From: Amoebidium appalachense
Lineage: Eukaryota; Ichthyosporea
Length of the DNA stretch: 64,000 bases
Reading direction: 5' to 3'
NCBI GenBank assembly: GCA_963693365.1
Contig: CAVNZM010000015.1
Coordinates: 3,038,001-3,102,000 of the forward strand
Part shown: in pieces, positions 28,822 to 42,473 of the stretch
Numbering within the stretch: the first letter of the stretch is position 1
Layout: every line of letters begins with the position of its first letter
Program-made: the position numbers and the translations under genes
Notes under the pieces: model-generated
What the model saw: the letters and a program-made list of their open reading frames with translations, nothing else
Told to the model about the DNA's origin: nothing
Databases searched by the model: none

Positions 28822-29111
28822 ATGGGGCTAGACACTCACATCCTCATCCTCATATTCCCCCTCCATCTCGTCCTCATAATCCCCCTCCTCCTCCTCCTCC
28901 TCCCCAGACATCTCCTCTCCCTCCTCCTCCTCCTCCTCCTCTTCCACCTCTTCGTCATCTAGAACTTTTTCAAATGCCTTTTCTGGGAAATTGTAGATGT
29001 CCCCGTACGTGCCCTGCAGAGGATCGAAATCGGCGATTGGTTAATTACTTATCCCTTTCGGCAATTGGATAATCCTTTTACACGCCTTTACAGACCTGAA
29101 ACACTAACCTC

Positions 29112-29153
<42 letters not shown>

Positions 29154-29980
29154 ACACACACACCCTCCCTACCACCCCCCACAGCCACACCCACACACAT
29201 CTCCCCACCAATGACCCCTCCACCCGTCCTCCATCAATGTCCTTAACCCCCCCCCCCCCCCCCCCAAAAAAAAAGAAAGGTCAAAGCCTATCCGTGCATA
29301 CCGAATCATAGCCTATCCGTGCGCACAGTAACTTTAGCACTGCAGCCTAACCGTGCACACAGTACCTTGCGCATATATTTCTAACCGTGCATGCAGTGCC
29401 GTTTGCATCAAAATATATTCACGCACATAGTACCTTGTGCATAACAACATATTCGTGCACACAGTAACTTTTGCACAAAATATATCCGTGCACAGAGTGC
29501 CTTTTGCAACAAAGTGTGCGTGCACACAGCTCACTATTCTTTAAACCTTAACCCTGCACACAGCACCTTGAACCTTTAACCACATCCGTTATAAAATCCT
29601 ATTCGTGCACACGGTACTTTGTGCTAAAAATCTTTGCCGTGCACACAGTACTTTGTGCTAAAAATCTTTGTGTGCACACAGTGATATTATTCGTGCACAC
29701 AGTAATAACCTATTCGTGCACACAGTGATTATTTACACATGCACACAATGATTATTTACACATGCACACAGTACCTTGTGCAGTCTCTCCAGCAGCTCCT
29801 TCTCAATGGACTTTTCCAACTGGGCTGCAGTCAGGGCCTTTGCCTCCTTTCTGACTTCTCTCTTTTCGACTTTGCGGTTCAACGGCACCATCTTCTTACT
29901 ACTCAAAACAAACAGCAATTAGCATGTTTGTTGGATAGCAGCCCCCCTCCCCCACCCCACCCTACCCCCCAAACAACCCC

Positions 29981-30011
<31 letters not shown>

Positions 30012-30193
30012 CACACACCATACCCCTCCACCCAAGTCATCAATACAATACTGACAAAGCTCCAAATTCACTTGTTATTTTACACTCACCCCCCCCCCCC
30101 CCCCCCCCAAACACACACACACACACCACCACACACACACCCAATTCCAACCATACACAAGCGCTTGTTCAAACATCCCTCCTCCAAAATACA

Positions 30194-30249
<56 letters not shown>

Positions 30250-30615
30250 AAAAAGCACCCCAGAGCAAAGCAGCTCTTCCCCACCCCCCACCCCCCTCCT
30301 CTTACCAAAACAACATTAATAGCAAGAAAAAGGAACAAGTTACCAGAAACCTGCTTGTGCCAGCGCACAAGTTAGGATAGGAACATGTGATTCTTCTTCC
30401 TTAAGGGAGAAATATAAAGGGCGGGTTCTTCACTTACGTGGCTTTCATTTTTAGCTGCCTGCTGCGGATCAGGTATTGTGTGATTTTCGTCAACCGTTGC
30501 TTGCATTTGTGGATGAGCCATTCCGGCCAGTAGATTAGGTTCTTGTCGATCTGTGTGTGTATTTGCGTGTGTATTTGCGTGTGTATTCGTGCATGTATTT
30601 GTGTGTGCGTGTGTG

Positions 30616-30703
<88 letters not shown>

Positions 30704-30922
30704 TGTGTGTGTTTCCGTGAGTGTGCGAATTTAGGTGTGTGTGTGGCCATGTGTGTGCGTGTGTTTTGTGTACATGTGCGTGTGTGTGTATGTGTATGCA
30801 TGTGCATGTGTGCATGTTTGTATTATGACAAAGATTGGAGAGCCAAAGGGAAAATGCGAATAAAACATGTGAATCGACCCATGGGACAGAAGGAGGATGG
30901 GTGTTGGGAGCCAGAGAGTCCG

Positions 30923-30961
<39 letters not shown>

Positions 30962-31313
30962 GGTTGAGGGGGGCTGTGAATAGTAGCACAGTGGGCATGA
31001 TTTTTTTCTTTTTTTTTTTTATCTCCCACTCCTGGAAGAATTCTTGGCAATTGATGCAGGGCAAGGGTCGCGAGGAAGTGGGAGGAGGAGAGGGCCGGGG
31101 AGGGGGGGGGGGGGGGGGGGGATAAAAGCTTAGATAGGATACTGACATGACGTAATTTCTCGTTCCTTTCTCTCTCAACCCACCTCTTCCTCCTTACTCC
31201 GCTCTTTCTCTCTTCCCCCATGGTGCGTGTTTTTGTGTGTGTGTGTGTGCATGTGTGCATGTGTGTGCCCTTCTTGCGCTGAGAGACCGTGGGGACGGGT
31301 TCACACCCGCGCA

Positions 31314-31360
<47 letters not shown>

Positions 31361-31394
31361 GCGTGTGCGTGTTCGCGTGGTGCGTGTGGTGTGG

Positions 31395-31429
<35 letters not shown>

Positions 31430-31960
31430 ACATACGGTGGCGAGTGCCTGTTCGTAGTTTTTGGGCAGTTTGACCTTCTCCCACATGTTCTTGGGTGTGT
31501 GTGCACGCTCAATGGTCTTCATGTACAGATACACAATGCCTGGAGTGCATGGGTGTTAGGCAAAAATAAAGGTGGTGGTGGTGGTGGTGGTGGAAGAGGG
31601 AGTGGTGGAAGAGGTGAGGAGGGGGGGGGGAAGGAGGGGGAGGTTGTGCGGGTTTCAGTAGCCTAAATGCCTGCTAATATTTTTGAATAATTTACTTTTC
31701 AGGAAGGAAAGGGATAGGCAGGGGAGCGGGGGACAGCAGCGAGGAGAACGGTAGAGCCGAGGGAGGGGGGGGGGTGATGTATGCGTTAGAGGGTTGGAAA
31801 TATGGAAGAGACAACAGAGGACAACAACAAAACGTCACAAAGGTGTGAAACCCGAAATTAAACAATGTAGGTGTGCAGGCAGAAGACACTTGAACAGAAC
31901 CCATCATCGGGAGGGGGGAGGGGAAGGGGGAGTGGGGGTTGGGGCGGGGTGGGGGGACAC

Positions 31961-32019
<59 letters not shown>

Positions 32020-33327
32020 GTGTGTGTGTGTGCATGCATGCATGCATGTGCGCATGCGTGCATACGATGCACACTGGCGTGCGCATGGGTACATGTATGT
32101 CGATGACTGTGTGCTTCAGGGTTTAGACGCGAGATTAAATTCTCGAAGCTAAAACGTGCAACCACACACCAGCACAACTTCCTTCCCGATGTCTTTGTTC
32201 TCTCCATCACACACCGCTTCACCCCCCCCCCCTCCCCCCCCCAAAAAAACAACCCCTCTCCCCCTCCCCCGCAATCCCCCCCCCCCCCCCCTCCCCCCCC
32301 CCCCCCCCGGCGGTCCCTTCCCTTGTACAAAACACTTGCAGGCCAAAAACTGCTTGGGCCATCTCTTTTCACTCTCATCTAGTCACCATAACCCCCATCC
32401 ACATACCCACACACAGCCTCTGCGACCACTAACGGAATAATTTCCCCTTCAACTATCCAACTTTCAAAGGCTTTCTCCCTCCATTACCCATCATAATCAT
32501 GCCAATCTTGTCACCGGACAGGCATTTGAGTCTCGTGATACCCCCCTGTAGCAAACTGCCACCCCCCCCCCCCCCCCCCCCCAACACACACACACACCTA
32601 AGCGCAGTACGGACGGTCCCCCCCCCCCCCCCCCCAACACACACACACACCTAAACGCAGTACGGATGGTGCTATCCCATCCCGCTCCCCCCGCCCCCCC
32701 TCCCCCCGGCTCCCCCTGCTAACTCATCGACCCCCACACATTGCGTCTCTCCCCTCCCTCCCCCCTCCCCATCCCTCCCTCATTTACCCCCTCCCCCCCC
32801 CCCCATCCCATCGACCGCACTCTTCGCCCCCTTCCCCCCCCCCCCCCCCCCACCCACCCACCCACCAATCCACATGGCACACCCACAGTCCCCTTATGCC
32901 AGAGAGAGACAAACGAGCCGGGTCTCCGGAGGACGGGGTGCGGGGGAGGGGGGGGGGGGTTGTCATGAGGAAGGGCGGGGGGGAGGAGGGGAGAGGGTCG
33001 TGAGAGAGTGGGGGGGAGGGGGAGGTGTGTGTGTGGTGGGGGGGGGGGGGGGGGGAGGGGGGACTATGCATACCATCATGCTCTCTGATTGTGGCATATC
33101 GACTGTTGGCCAGAGGGCACGACTGTCTCGTGCATAGACCTGTGACGTTGTATTCATTCCGGCAGAACTCCTGCGTCTTTTCTGGAAGCCTGTGATGGAA
33201 AGTAATGGAAGGATTAGGAACCCGGGAAACGAATTTTTTACGAAAAGCACGGGTGGTAGGAAACACACGGGTGGTAGGGAACAGTGTAGTTCAGAAGCAT
33301 TGAGTCTGTTGGTGTGTGTGTGTGGGG

Positions 33328-33411
<84 letters not shown>

Positions 33412-33420
33412 AGGGGGGGG

Positions 33421-33475
<55 letters not shown>

Positions 33476-33912
33476 TGTGTCCAGGCGTGGTTTGTCTACA
33501 GCCTATTGCGTAAATGTCGCAGAGTGCGTATAAGCTGTGCGTGCACGTGGGAGTGGGTGGGTGGGTGGGGCGGAGGGAGGTGCCAAGAGGGGGAAGGGAG
33601 GGGGGGGGATGGAAGCAGAAGTGCGACCACACGATTAAGGGTGGTCACATCCAAACCAGTCTGAATCACAGAAGCGAGGAGGCAATAGAGGGTCTGTATG
33701 CATGATATCTCATCAACGGTAACTAATCCCTAACTCAGGCAGATTACCATACTCAACCTTCGAGATCCCCTGATTCTTTTTACCCGCCCTCCCTTCCCCC
33801 CCCCCCCCCCCCCCCCCCACACACACACACCTCTCATCCCCCCAACCATCCCCCTCCCCCCCCCCCCCTCTTCCCACCCTTCCTCACCCACAACTAGCCC
33901 TAGACTAAGCTG

Positions 33913-33943
<31 letters not shown>

Positions 33944-33951
33944 TGCACACG

Positions 33952-34001
<50 letters not shown>

Positions 34002-34492
34002 GTGCTATTCTATCCTCAACCTCCCCCCACACACGCATCGGTTGGTGACGAGCACACCTGCAGATGCACACGCCTTCGGGAAAAAACTTCGGGTACGACC
34101 CCTTCCCTTATCCCACTCCTTCTCGGCATAACGCCCTATGCCAATATTAACCTGGCCCCGCCTTTCCCCCCCTCTCCCCTAAGCACCAACCACAGCTCTA
34201 ACCCTTGCCTTTACATTGTCGACCCTCCCCCACCCTCGCCCCCAAAAAAACCTACCTTCCCTCGTTGCCTCCCCCCCTCCCCCACCCCCCCCCCCCCCCC
34301 CCCCCCCCCTCCAAACACACAAACACCCCACCTCTTTTCCCTCCCCCTACCACCCGAGGCCCAAAGGATGAGTAACCCCCGCTCCTTGCTCCCCGTTACA
34401 CACAACGCGCAAATTCGAACAGTCACGTACTTGGCCTTAAACGAACAGAAATTCTTGCTGATGACGTCCCAAATGACTGCGTCGTGCTGCAT
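26753..34492 (-). CDS. MAK16: MAK16 homologue, 60S ribosome biogenesis factor
   Basis: Nine exons: 34492-34431, 33189-33074, 31539-31436, 30550-30438, 29898-29775, 29013-28840, 28142-28041, 27460-27358 and 26826-26753 (stop TGA). Every junction phase agrees, giving 323 residues (human MAK16 is about 300). Landmarks: [19 protein letters not shown] (1-19); [12 protein letters not shown] and [12 protein letters not shown] (about 27-53); [12 protein letters not shown] (about 60-71); [16 protein letters not shown] (about 98-113); [20 protein letters not shown] (about 154-173); [10 protein letters not shown] (174-183); Glu/Asp-rich stretches (190-260); and the tail [10 protein letters not shown]. 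These match MAK16 closely. The protein is nucleolar and needed for 25S/28S and 5.8S rRNA maturation; the N-terminal cysteines are conserved in the family. The exon 8 start may be three bases earlier (27463). Introns occupy nearly 90% of the gene and are mainly CA/TG, poly-G/poly-C and minisatellite DNA. Intact. Confidence 0.95.
26872..26952 (+). repeat. Interspersed element family B, short copy
   Basis: TAATGTTAACTACACAAC, GACGGACAACCAAATGCACA and a right end CCATAAGCTGAGACTAGGGG that runs into a G-run. Lies just beyond the 3' end of MAK16. Confidence 0.5.
27208..27257. repeat. Poly-C tract, about 49 bases
   Basis: Pure C-run in the last MAK16 intron (a G-run on the MAK16 coding strand). Confidence 0.9.
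29285..29775 (-). repeat. Minisatellite in MAK16 intron, same core as 212-780
   Basis: On the MAK16 coding strand, units read ACTGTGTGCACGAATA or ACTGTGTGCATGTGTAAA with variable AT-rich spacers. The array starts exactly at the 5' splice site after exon 29898-29775: the donor GTACTGTGTGCATG is itself a unit. It keeps the same orientation relative to transcription as the array in the helicase gene. Confidence 0.8.
30185..30248. repeat. (CA)n microsatellite
   Basis: Pure CA run inside the MAK16 intron between 29898 and 30438. Confidence 0.9.
30551..30715. repeat. (TG)n block adjoining a MAK16 acceptor
   Basis: Interrupted TG repeat. On the MAK16 strand it is (CA)n and its end provides the acceptor ACACAG of exon 30550-30438. 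Confidence 0.9.
31773..31910 (+). repeat. Interspersed element family A, copy 2
   Basis: GATGTATGCGTTAGAGGGTT, AGACAACAGAGGACAACAAC, then GACACTTGAACAGAACCCAT followed by CATCGGGAGGG. About 80% similar to copy 1 in the same orientation. Confidence 0.75.
33340..33410 (+). repeat. Poly-G tract, about 68 bases
   Basis: Pure G-run in the first MAK16 intron, followed by (GT)n at 33425-33475. Confidence 0.95.
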
Positions 34493-35291
34493 GTTGCCTG
34501 GTAGAAGTTAGAGCGAGCACCAGCTCACCCTCCTAATTCCACGAAGAAAAAGCGGACTTAATTAAAGAAAGAATCCTCTTACACAATTGTAAATGTGCGC
34601 GTGTGGCGGCGTGACTTGCTGCAAAATGATGGTGGTCTGTCGCATTCAGGCACTACGATATGTATGTGTGTGTGGAAGTGTGTAGAAGTGTAGGATGCAA
34701 GCTGTCCTGCTGATGTTTTCTATTTCTCCTTTTCGCTAGCTTCTACACTTCCCCTTTTCAAGAAAGATTGCTCGCAGTGTCAAGAAATAGTCTCAGCCTT
34801 TTAGTTTTCTTGATATGTGCGCTGTTATTCCCTGTATTAATATACACGTACCTGTGCGAGTGTGTGTACGTGTGCGCGTATGCACACGTGTACAACAAAG
34901 TCTCAGAGTGAAAGCTCTCTCCGCCAATCACAAGACGCCACACCGAACAGGCCCCATCGATTCGAGTCAAATCACCAAACCAGTTCGAGTCAACCAAATT
35001 ATAACGGGAAAAGTAAGCGCAACAAACTGACGCTGTTTACTGGCAGCCGGCGCGCGCCTTGCACATCTTCCTTCCATTTACTTTGTATCTATTTTCAAGG
35101 CTCATTGAAGCTCATAAAAACTACTCGACACATTCCCTCGTGAATGCATCAGACGGTGTCAAAATGATTAACCCAAGTGATCCGATCTGTGACATGTGAA
35201 CCCGACCCGAATTTTCACCACCGCGTCCGAACACCCCCATCATGGCAAAAAATGCAAAGTGGAGGAGGAGGAGGAGGAGGAGAAGGGGAGA

Positions 35292-35327
<36 letters not shown>

Positions 35328-35546
35328 GGGGGAGGACTTGAAGACCCCTCCAAAAATGGATAATCATATGCATTTGCATTTTTTCGGGGGGGGATCCGGA
35401 GGGGGGGGGGGGGGGGGGGGGGTTGGGCAGGGGGGGGGGGGGGGGGGGGGTTTGTTTCGGTTTGTTGGTTTTTTTTTGTGGATGGTGGGGTTGAATGGGT
35501 GGTTGGTTGTGGGTCAGTGGGTGTGGGTGGGTGGGGGGGGGGGGAT

Positions 35547-35579
<33 letters not shown>

Positions 35580-35657
35580 GTCCTCCAAAAGAATTTATAA
35601 CATGTTCTTTTTTTTCTTTTCTTTTCTTTTTTTTTTCTTTTCTTTTTATTTTATTTT

Positions 35658-35688
<31 letters not shown>

Positions 35689-35887
35689 GGGAGGTTGAAG
35701 GGGGGAGGGGGGGGGGGGGGGGCTGATATGGCATAAATTGTGCATATTCTTTCTATATTGCATGCTTAAACCTGTGAGAAGCTGTCTCTGAATTTCCAAA
35801 TTTGGAAACGCTATGTACATATAGCAATAGTATTTTCTCTAGTTACTGTTTCGGAATTCGACGTCATCAGGTGCACATGTGGTGTAG

Positions 35888-35980
<93 letters not shown>

Positions 35981-36264
35981 GCGGCCGACACGGCTGCTGT
36001 ATCAAGCTCGGATGGTGCATATTCGTGGCGGTGTTTCGGTTAACTCTTAAAAAATTTGAAGAAGAGAAAAGAAAGAAATAAACAGACAAAGAAAAAGCCC
36101 TCACATTACATACGAACAAAACGGCTTGTAACTTTTGCCCACAAATTTTTAAAGACAAGCACAAAGCGGGAATAAAGATAAAAAAGCTACAAGCACGAAG
36201 CAGGAATAAAAATAAAATAATAATAATAATATTGGACACTCAGAACGCTAAATCTGTTCCCTCT
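34493..36264. other. Upstream of MAK16; no gene seen
   Basis: 34.5-35.2 kb is ordinary DNA that should hold the MAK16 promoter; no TATA or CCAAT box stands out. 35.25-35.72 kb is poly-G and poly-T. A (GT)n run of 82 bases lies at 35892-35973. Confidence 0.5.
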
Positions 36265-36513
36265 TCACAGGATGGGAGTAACCGACACGCTCCTTTTCGT
36301 CAACCGTGGCATGTCATTTTCCCTTGCCGCCTGAGTAACCAGGCAAGAAACTGTATCCATCCAAGCGATATTGGGCATAATGCGAAGTAGGGAGGAAAAA
36401 CCGGCCATGTACGAAAAAGCCGGGCGAGGGTAGACGGCAAAAATAACGTATTGGGCGACGGCCAATACGTCAAAGCATACAAGTAGGCGGAGGTTGGAGT
36501 GGAAGTCGGAAAA
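36265..36513 (-). CDS. Terminal exon of an unrecognised membrane protein
   Basis: From acceptor CTTTTCAG (36514) to TGA at 36265-36267. The preferred frame has two hydrophobic segments (LLVCFDVLAVAQYVIFAVY; FSYMAGFSSLLRIMPNIAWM) and a basic tail RLTKRSVSVTPIL. A second frame of similar length is open but Trp/Pro-rich. It probably belongs with the exon at 38714-38358, but the phases do not join directly, so a further exon should lie between them. Confidence 0.4.
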   Translation of the reverse strand, partial: FSDFHSNLRLLVCFDVLAVAQYVIFAVYPRPAFSYMAGFSSLLRIMPNIAWMDTVSCLVTQAARENDMPRLTKRSVSVTPIL

Positions 36514-36736
36514 CTGAAAAGAGAGATGTGGTTAGTTTGGTTGTTTGTATGCGGAGGGGTATTTGTGATGTTTTGTGTAAAGCGTTCGTGAGCGGGTGGC
36601 TTCGTGTGTGTGTTTGTGTGGGGGGAGGCGGGGGCTGGGTGGGGGGGAGAGGGGAGGCCGGAAGGAGGAAGGAGGGGGTGGTATATTGATAGTGATTGTG
36701 TGTGTGCTGTGGGAGGGGGGGGGGGGGGGGGGGGGG

Positions 36737-37085
<349 letters not shown>

Positions 37086-37299
37086 GGTGGTGGTGTGGAG
37101 GGGGGAGGGAGGGAGGGAGGGGGGGGGGGGATGTGTGGAATAGAGCGTGGCGAACATATGAATGCTACGAACCACAAAAAAGGACATCAATTGAAACACA
37201 GAAAAAGACAACCTTCAAGTATGCATGTGGAGCCCATTACAAGAGTGTTCTTATATCTTCGCAAAATCACAAAAGAACCGGGTCTTCCCCCCCGGGCCC

Positions 37300-37332
<33 letters not shown>

Positions 37333-38013
37333 ATTCAAGTATACACTAGTCCGCAATTGAATTCCTAAGGATACCTAGTAACTATATATGGTTCGCTGGA
37401 ATAATCTGATTGGTTGGAAAAAAATTACGGGCGCAGCTGGGCCAAAGTACTATCTTTGGCAGCCTAAAGGCAGGTTAGGTCCGATTTGACTTAAAAAGTA
37501 AGTCCATAATAAAAAGTTGCAGGAAATGAAAAAACACGCAATATTGACATAGAAGGTCGGGGACGTCCGGCGCGGCGCCGTCTTCACCGTCAAAATCAAC
37601 AAAAACGTCAAAACATGTGTTGACTTGGCCGCCCACCGCCAATTTCGCGTATGTCAAAATAGGCGTTTTTGCTTGTTTTGACCTCAAAGAAAGCGCCGGA
37701 CACCCCATATTGGGCCTCCGGCAGTGTCCACTGATAAAAAGTGTGTAAACCCTATTGTTTATACAAATGATGCGTGTCGCTTGTGTTGCAAAAACATTTG
37801 TTAAATGACCAAAGATTGTTTTCTATTCAAAGTTGGGATTTTATGGGCTCTAAGTGAATTTGAACTATGACCGACGATCCCGCAGACCGTAATTTTTCTC
37901 CAACCCTTGAATTTGGAGCAAAGCAAAAGATTGAAATCTCCAATTAGTCATCGCGAACTCGTGTATAGAGAAACGTGTGCCACAGCAACAGAGGTGGGGT
38001 GGGGTGGTGGTGG

Positions 38014-38014
<1 letters not shown>

Positions 38015-38092
<78 letters not shown>
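38015..38092 (+). repeat. Poly-G tract, 78 bases
   Basis: Uninterrupted G-run directly left of a family B element. Confidence 0.95.
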
Positions 38093-38093
<1 letters not shown>

Positions 38094-38214
38094 AGGATGT
38101 GTTAAAGAGCACGAAGTACACATTCGTAGCGGAAAAATACACTGCGCAGTGCAAACTACACATAAAGAAAAATGCATAACGAGCATATCCCATCCTCATA
38201 TTAGCTGGGGCAAG
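38094..38214 (+). repeat. Interspersed element family B
   Basis: GATGTGTTAAAGAGCACGAA, then GTACACATTCGTAGCGG and a right end CCCATCCTCATATTAG; G-runs on both sides. Confidence 0.65.
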
Positions 38215-38303
38215 GGGGGGGGGGGAGGGGGAGGGGGAGTTGGGGGCGCGCTTGATGAGGAGGGGAGGTTTGGGGAGGGAGAAGAGATTGGGGAGGGGGC
38301 AAA

Positions 38304-38335
<32 letters not shown>

Positions 38336-38357
38336 GGGGGGAGGGAGAGCGTCTCAC

Positions 38358-38714
38358 CTTGAGATAGTGCATTTCTTGTCAAAAATGTATAATGACAGAA
38401 GACGGAAGACAGAAGAAATGCCTGAATCAGATTTCCTGATTTGCCCAAACGTGCATACTCAACGGAAAACCGGTTAAATCTCCACCAAAATGACGGAATT
38501 AACGAAGTACACAGTATTACCAGAAAGAGCGGATAGGGGAGATAGTAGTTGATAGATTTTGACGGTGTCATATCATATCTGCTTTGGAAAATTAGGTATA
38601 TCACCCGTTGGCGCATTATTGGGGCTGCAATATAGTTGGATACCAGAAAATACGCGAGGACTATCATACTGAACGATGTGTCCGTCATTGTTCGGTAGAA
38701 AGATCTCAATTCAT
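38358..38714 (-). CDS. Internal exon of a multi-pass membrane protein
   Basis: 118 codons open between acceptor AAATGCAG and donor GTGAGA. It encodes ELRSFYRTMTDTSF, a helix (SMIVLAYFLVSNYIAAPIM), a polar loop with QSRYDMTPSKSINYY, a second helix (YPLFLVILCTSLIPSFWW), RFNRFSVEYARLG and a third (IQAFLLSSVFCHYTFL). The pattern of helices with basic loops suggests a receptor- or transporter-like protein, but no family is recognised. Confidence 0.45.
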
Positions 38715-38948
38715 CTGCATTTGCAAGGTTGGTCGCATCTGGAAAATGGTAGATCTGATTGGGCGATCCGATCCGATCGGGCGATTGATGAAATCACGTG
38801 CATGCCATCACGGTGGAAACGGTGGCACACGTCAACCTGGCATGTGGATTTGATAACTCCAAATCTACGAAAAAGATACCCTAGATTTACATAGGGTATG
38901 TAGGCACATAGTGTTAATTAAACCAAACGTACGGGCCGGGATACTCAC

Positions 38949-39483
38949 ACTTCCAGATATATTTCGGGCATCTTCATAGGTACTATGATACCCTGATTTA
39001 TTTGTCACAGTACATATATGCATCGCCCCAAATAGAAGGCGAAGGTAGGTGAAACAACCCACAACTCAACTCAAAAAAAAATAAGAAAGAAAGAAAAAAT
39101 CCCAACAAACTTAGAGCAAACCAGGGGCGTCTTTCCACATTTCAATGCAACATTTATTAAAGTCTATCTACACAGATATATCTCAAGCGGTTGTACTGCA
39201 CTCTAAATTTTCACTAAATGCATATTTGAACGTTTGTTTAGCGTCAGGCTCGGATGCACATACCTCCACGTGTGCATGCCCCAACCACAATCCTTTAAAG
39301 ACATCTAACCTATCACGCGCATAACATAAATTCGTAAACTACGGTGCGAAAAAACAGAAAAACAAGTTTGAAACATGCTCGTACCTTGTTGACAAATCTA
39401 GGTCAGACAATCCACCAATGAAGACACGTTTACTAATTTCACATCTTTGAACAAGATAGAAGACTAACTTCAATCCAACTTCT
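38949..39483 (-). CDS. Candidate upstream exons of the same membrane protein
   Basis: 39483-39385 (VFYLVQRCEISKRVF, donor GTACGA) and 39062-38949 (CTVTNKSGYHSTYEDARN, donor GTGAGT). Both are open with usable donors, but the phases between them and to 38714 do not agree as drawn. At least one boundary or one missing exon is therefore wrong. Confidence 0.25.
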
Positions 39484-39500
39484 CTATGCAGTTTGAGTCG

Positions 39501-39504
<4 letters not shown>

Positions 39505-39584
<80 letters not shown>
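39505..39584. repeat. (CA)n microsatellite, 80 bases
   Basis: Pure CA run between the membrane-protein exons and the 3' end of the ABHD16 gene. Confidence 0.95.
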
Positions 39585-39588
<4 letters not shown>

Positions 39589-39700
39589 GCCCACCTCACC
39601 CCACCCCCCCCCCCCCCCACCCACCCACAAACACACCCACACCCACACCCACCCCCCCCCCAACCCCCCCACACATACACACGCACCCTTCCATCCACAC

Positions 39701-40322
39701 TCAAAGATCAGGGGGTGCCACAGGGCGCCAGGGGTCCCTCCACAAATTTGCAGGCAGAAGTTCACAGTGTGTAGAGTTTACATCGGTCGTGTGTGCGCGC
39801 ACGAGATACTCGCACAGAATCACCCTCTTCTTTTCGTCTGTCAGAGACTCCCCGTACGTGTAGGGTGGTTGTTGGGTTTCAAGTGCACGGAGCATGTGGG
39901 ACACGTCCTCTTGCTGTATGTGTGTGTGTGTGTGTGTGTGTTGGGGGGGGGGGGGGGGGGGGGGAGAAGGGGTGGGAGGCGTGGAAGGAGCAGTGAAGGG
40001 AGATCTTTGCGTGTGTTGTGGAGAAGAAGGGGGAGGGGGGAGGGGGGGGAGGCGAGTCAAGGTGTGTGTGTGGTGTTCGGGATGGGTTGGTGTGTGTGCC
40101 GGGGGTAAGCTGGTGGTGGTGGTGGTGGTGGTGGTGGTGAAGGGGGGGGGGGGGGGGGGGGGAGGGGGGGGGGGGGGGGGAGTAAGAATGTGTTATAGAA
40201 GCATTTAAAAGTTCACATTTATAACCGGCAACACATTCTAGAGTGAAAACCACACAAAGCCCAACGGTATACATCATAAGCTAAGCCTATCCTCAGGGGG
40301 GTCCAAGTCATCCACAATACCC

Positions 40323-40401
<79 letters not shown>

Positions 40402-40561
40402 GGGGGAGGGGGCAGGGGAGAAGGAAGGGGAAGGGGAGTTGGTTGGTTTGTGTGAGCTAGCACGTACGTGTGGGTTTGCATCACTTCTTACTTTGTGTAA
40501 ACACGTACATGTATGCTTGTGTGTATGAGTGGTTGCGCATATAACCATCCAAAAGCGAACA

Positions 40562-40593
<32 letters not shown>

Positions 40594-40903
40594 ATCCCCT
40601 ACCTCCCCCCGGGCTTGTCTCCGCACTGGCCCGGCTACCCACTCGTACCAAACAATAGCCCTGTTCGTTTGCTCCCCCCCTCCCCCCCCCCCCCCAAAAA
40701 AAAAAAAAAAAAAAAAAAGGAAAGGGGGGGGGGGGGGGGGGGGGGGGGGGCATGGTGGTGGTTGTGTGGTTGTGCGTGTGTTTGTTTGTGTGTGTGTGTG
40801 TGTGTGTGTGTGCACCTGCGCTCGTGCACACGCCTGAATAGGTGTAGGCCCACATGTGTACCTGTCGTATGTGTTTGTTGTGTGTCTGTGCGTGCCTGCG
40901 CGC

Positions 40904-40938
<35 letters not shown>

Positions 40939-41299
40939 TGCGTGTGTGTGGTGTTGTTTTATGTGTTTTGGGGGAAGTTGACGGGTTGTTTGCGCTTACC
41001 AAATCGTCCTCCGGGTTATAAGGGCCCAGGGGATGCTGCATGATAGCAAGCACCCAGTCCCTCTTGCAAATGAACGGGTAGCGGTGGCTCAGCACAGCAG
41101 CTATAAGGTGGTTGCCCCGGTTACTCCCGAGGTTTCTCTGTGGGCCACAGCAAGAGTGATTAACAATCAACCAATAAAGCAATTAAAAACAATTCAGATA
41201 AAGCCGCTAAAACATAATTCGATAAAGCTTTTACGAAAAAATTGAAAATGAAGCCATCACGCGTACCAAGATGGACCCATCCCCCTCCCCCCCCCAACC

Positions 41300-41370
<71 letters not shown>

Positions 41371-41508
41371 CCACCCACCTACCCACCCACCCACACCCAC
41401 ACCCCCTTAACCGTTTGTCTCCGCTGGTGTTCTTCAAGATGGAAAATGCCAGTTTACGATACAAATAACCACTTTCTCACCTTATCCCCCAAAAGGAGAG
41501 GAAAGCAG

Positions 41509-41539
<31 letters not shown>

Positions 41540-41852
41540 TCCCCCCTTCTCCCCCCCACCAGCCATTCACCCACACATGTCATTCACCAAGCACACCAAT
41601 GTCCTCTTTTTTTCCCTGTTGTGTTTATGAATTCATCAATTTACTTCTTACTTCCTTAACTTCATCATTTATTTTTGGTTTGAGCACCCACCACGTTTGT
41701 GCAGATCATTTCATCCCTGAGCCTACGGATGAATCTGATTGGTCCAGAATACAGCACCAGACCAGACACGACATCCAGGTTGAGGTGCCGCCCAAGGGTG
41801 TCCACCACTAGTCCCTCTGTGCGTACGTGCGTACGTGTGTACGTGTGTGTAT

Positions 41853-41883
<31 letters not shown>

Positions 41884-41887
41884 GGGG

Positions 41888-41958
<71 letters not shown>

Positions 41959-42014
41959 TGTGCGTGCGTGCGTGCGTGCATGTGTGTGTGTGTGTGGATG
42001 TGTGTGTGTGAGGA

Positions 42015-42070
<56 letters not shown>

Positions 42071-42258
42071 TGTGTGAGGGGGGGTGTGGGCTTGTGTGCG
42101 GGTAGGTGGTGTGCGTGTATGTGGTGTGCGTGTGCATATGAATGTATGCACACCTGGGTTGGGTGGGTGGGTCGGAGACGGCAGAAGAATATGTAGAAAG
42201 ATCACGGTCAATACATACACAAAACGTGACACCTCAAGGTTAAACACAAAAATAGGTA

Positions 42259-42292
<34 letters not shown>

Positions 42293-42438
42293 CCCACGTT
42301 GTAAGCAGCTACTGATTGCAAAGAAACGATGCCCGACCGGAGCGTGATGGGTAGATGGGCACAGCATGGTGCGGTGGTGTGATGGAGTAACTCTCTCCCC
42401 CCCCCCCCCCCCCCCCTCCCCTCTCTCTCCCTCTCTCC

Positions 42439-42473
<35 letters not shown>

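Noticed and set aside
37475-37708. 78-codon minus-strand open frame
   Set aside because: Ordinary sequence but no acceptor or donor in phase with neighbours and no recognisable domain; it also overlaps a dispersed motif.
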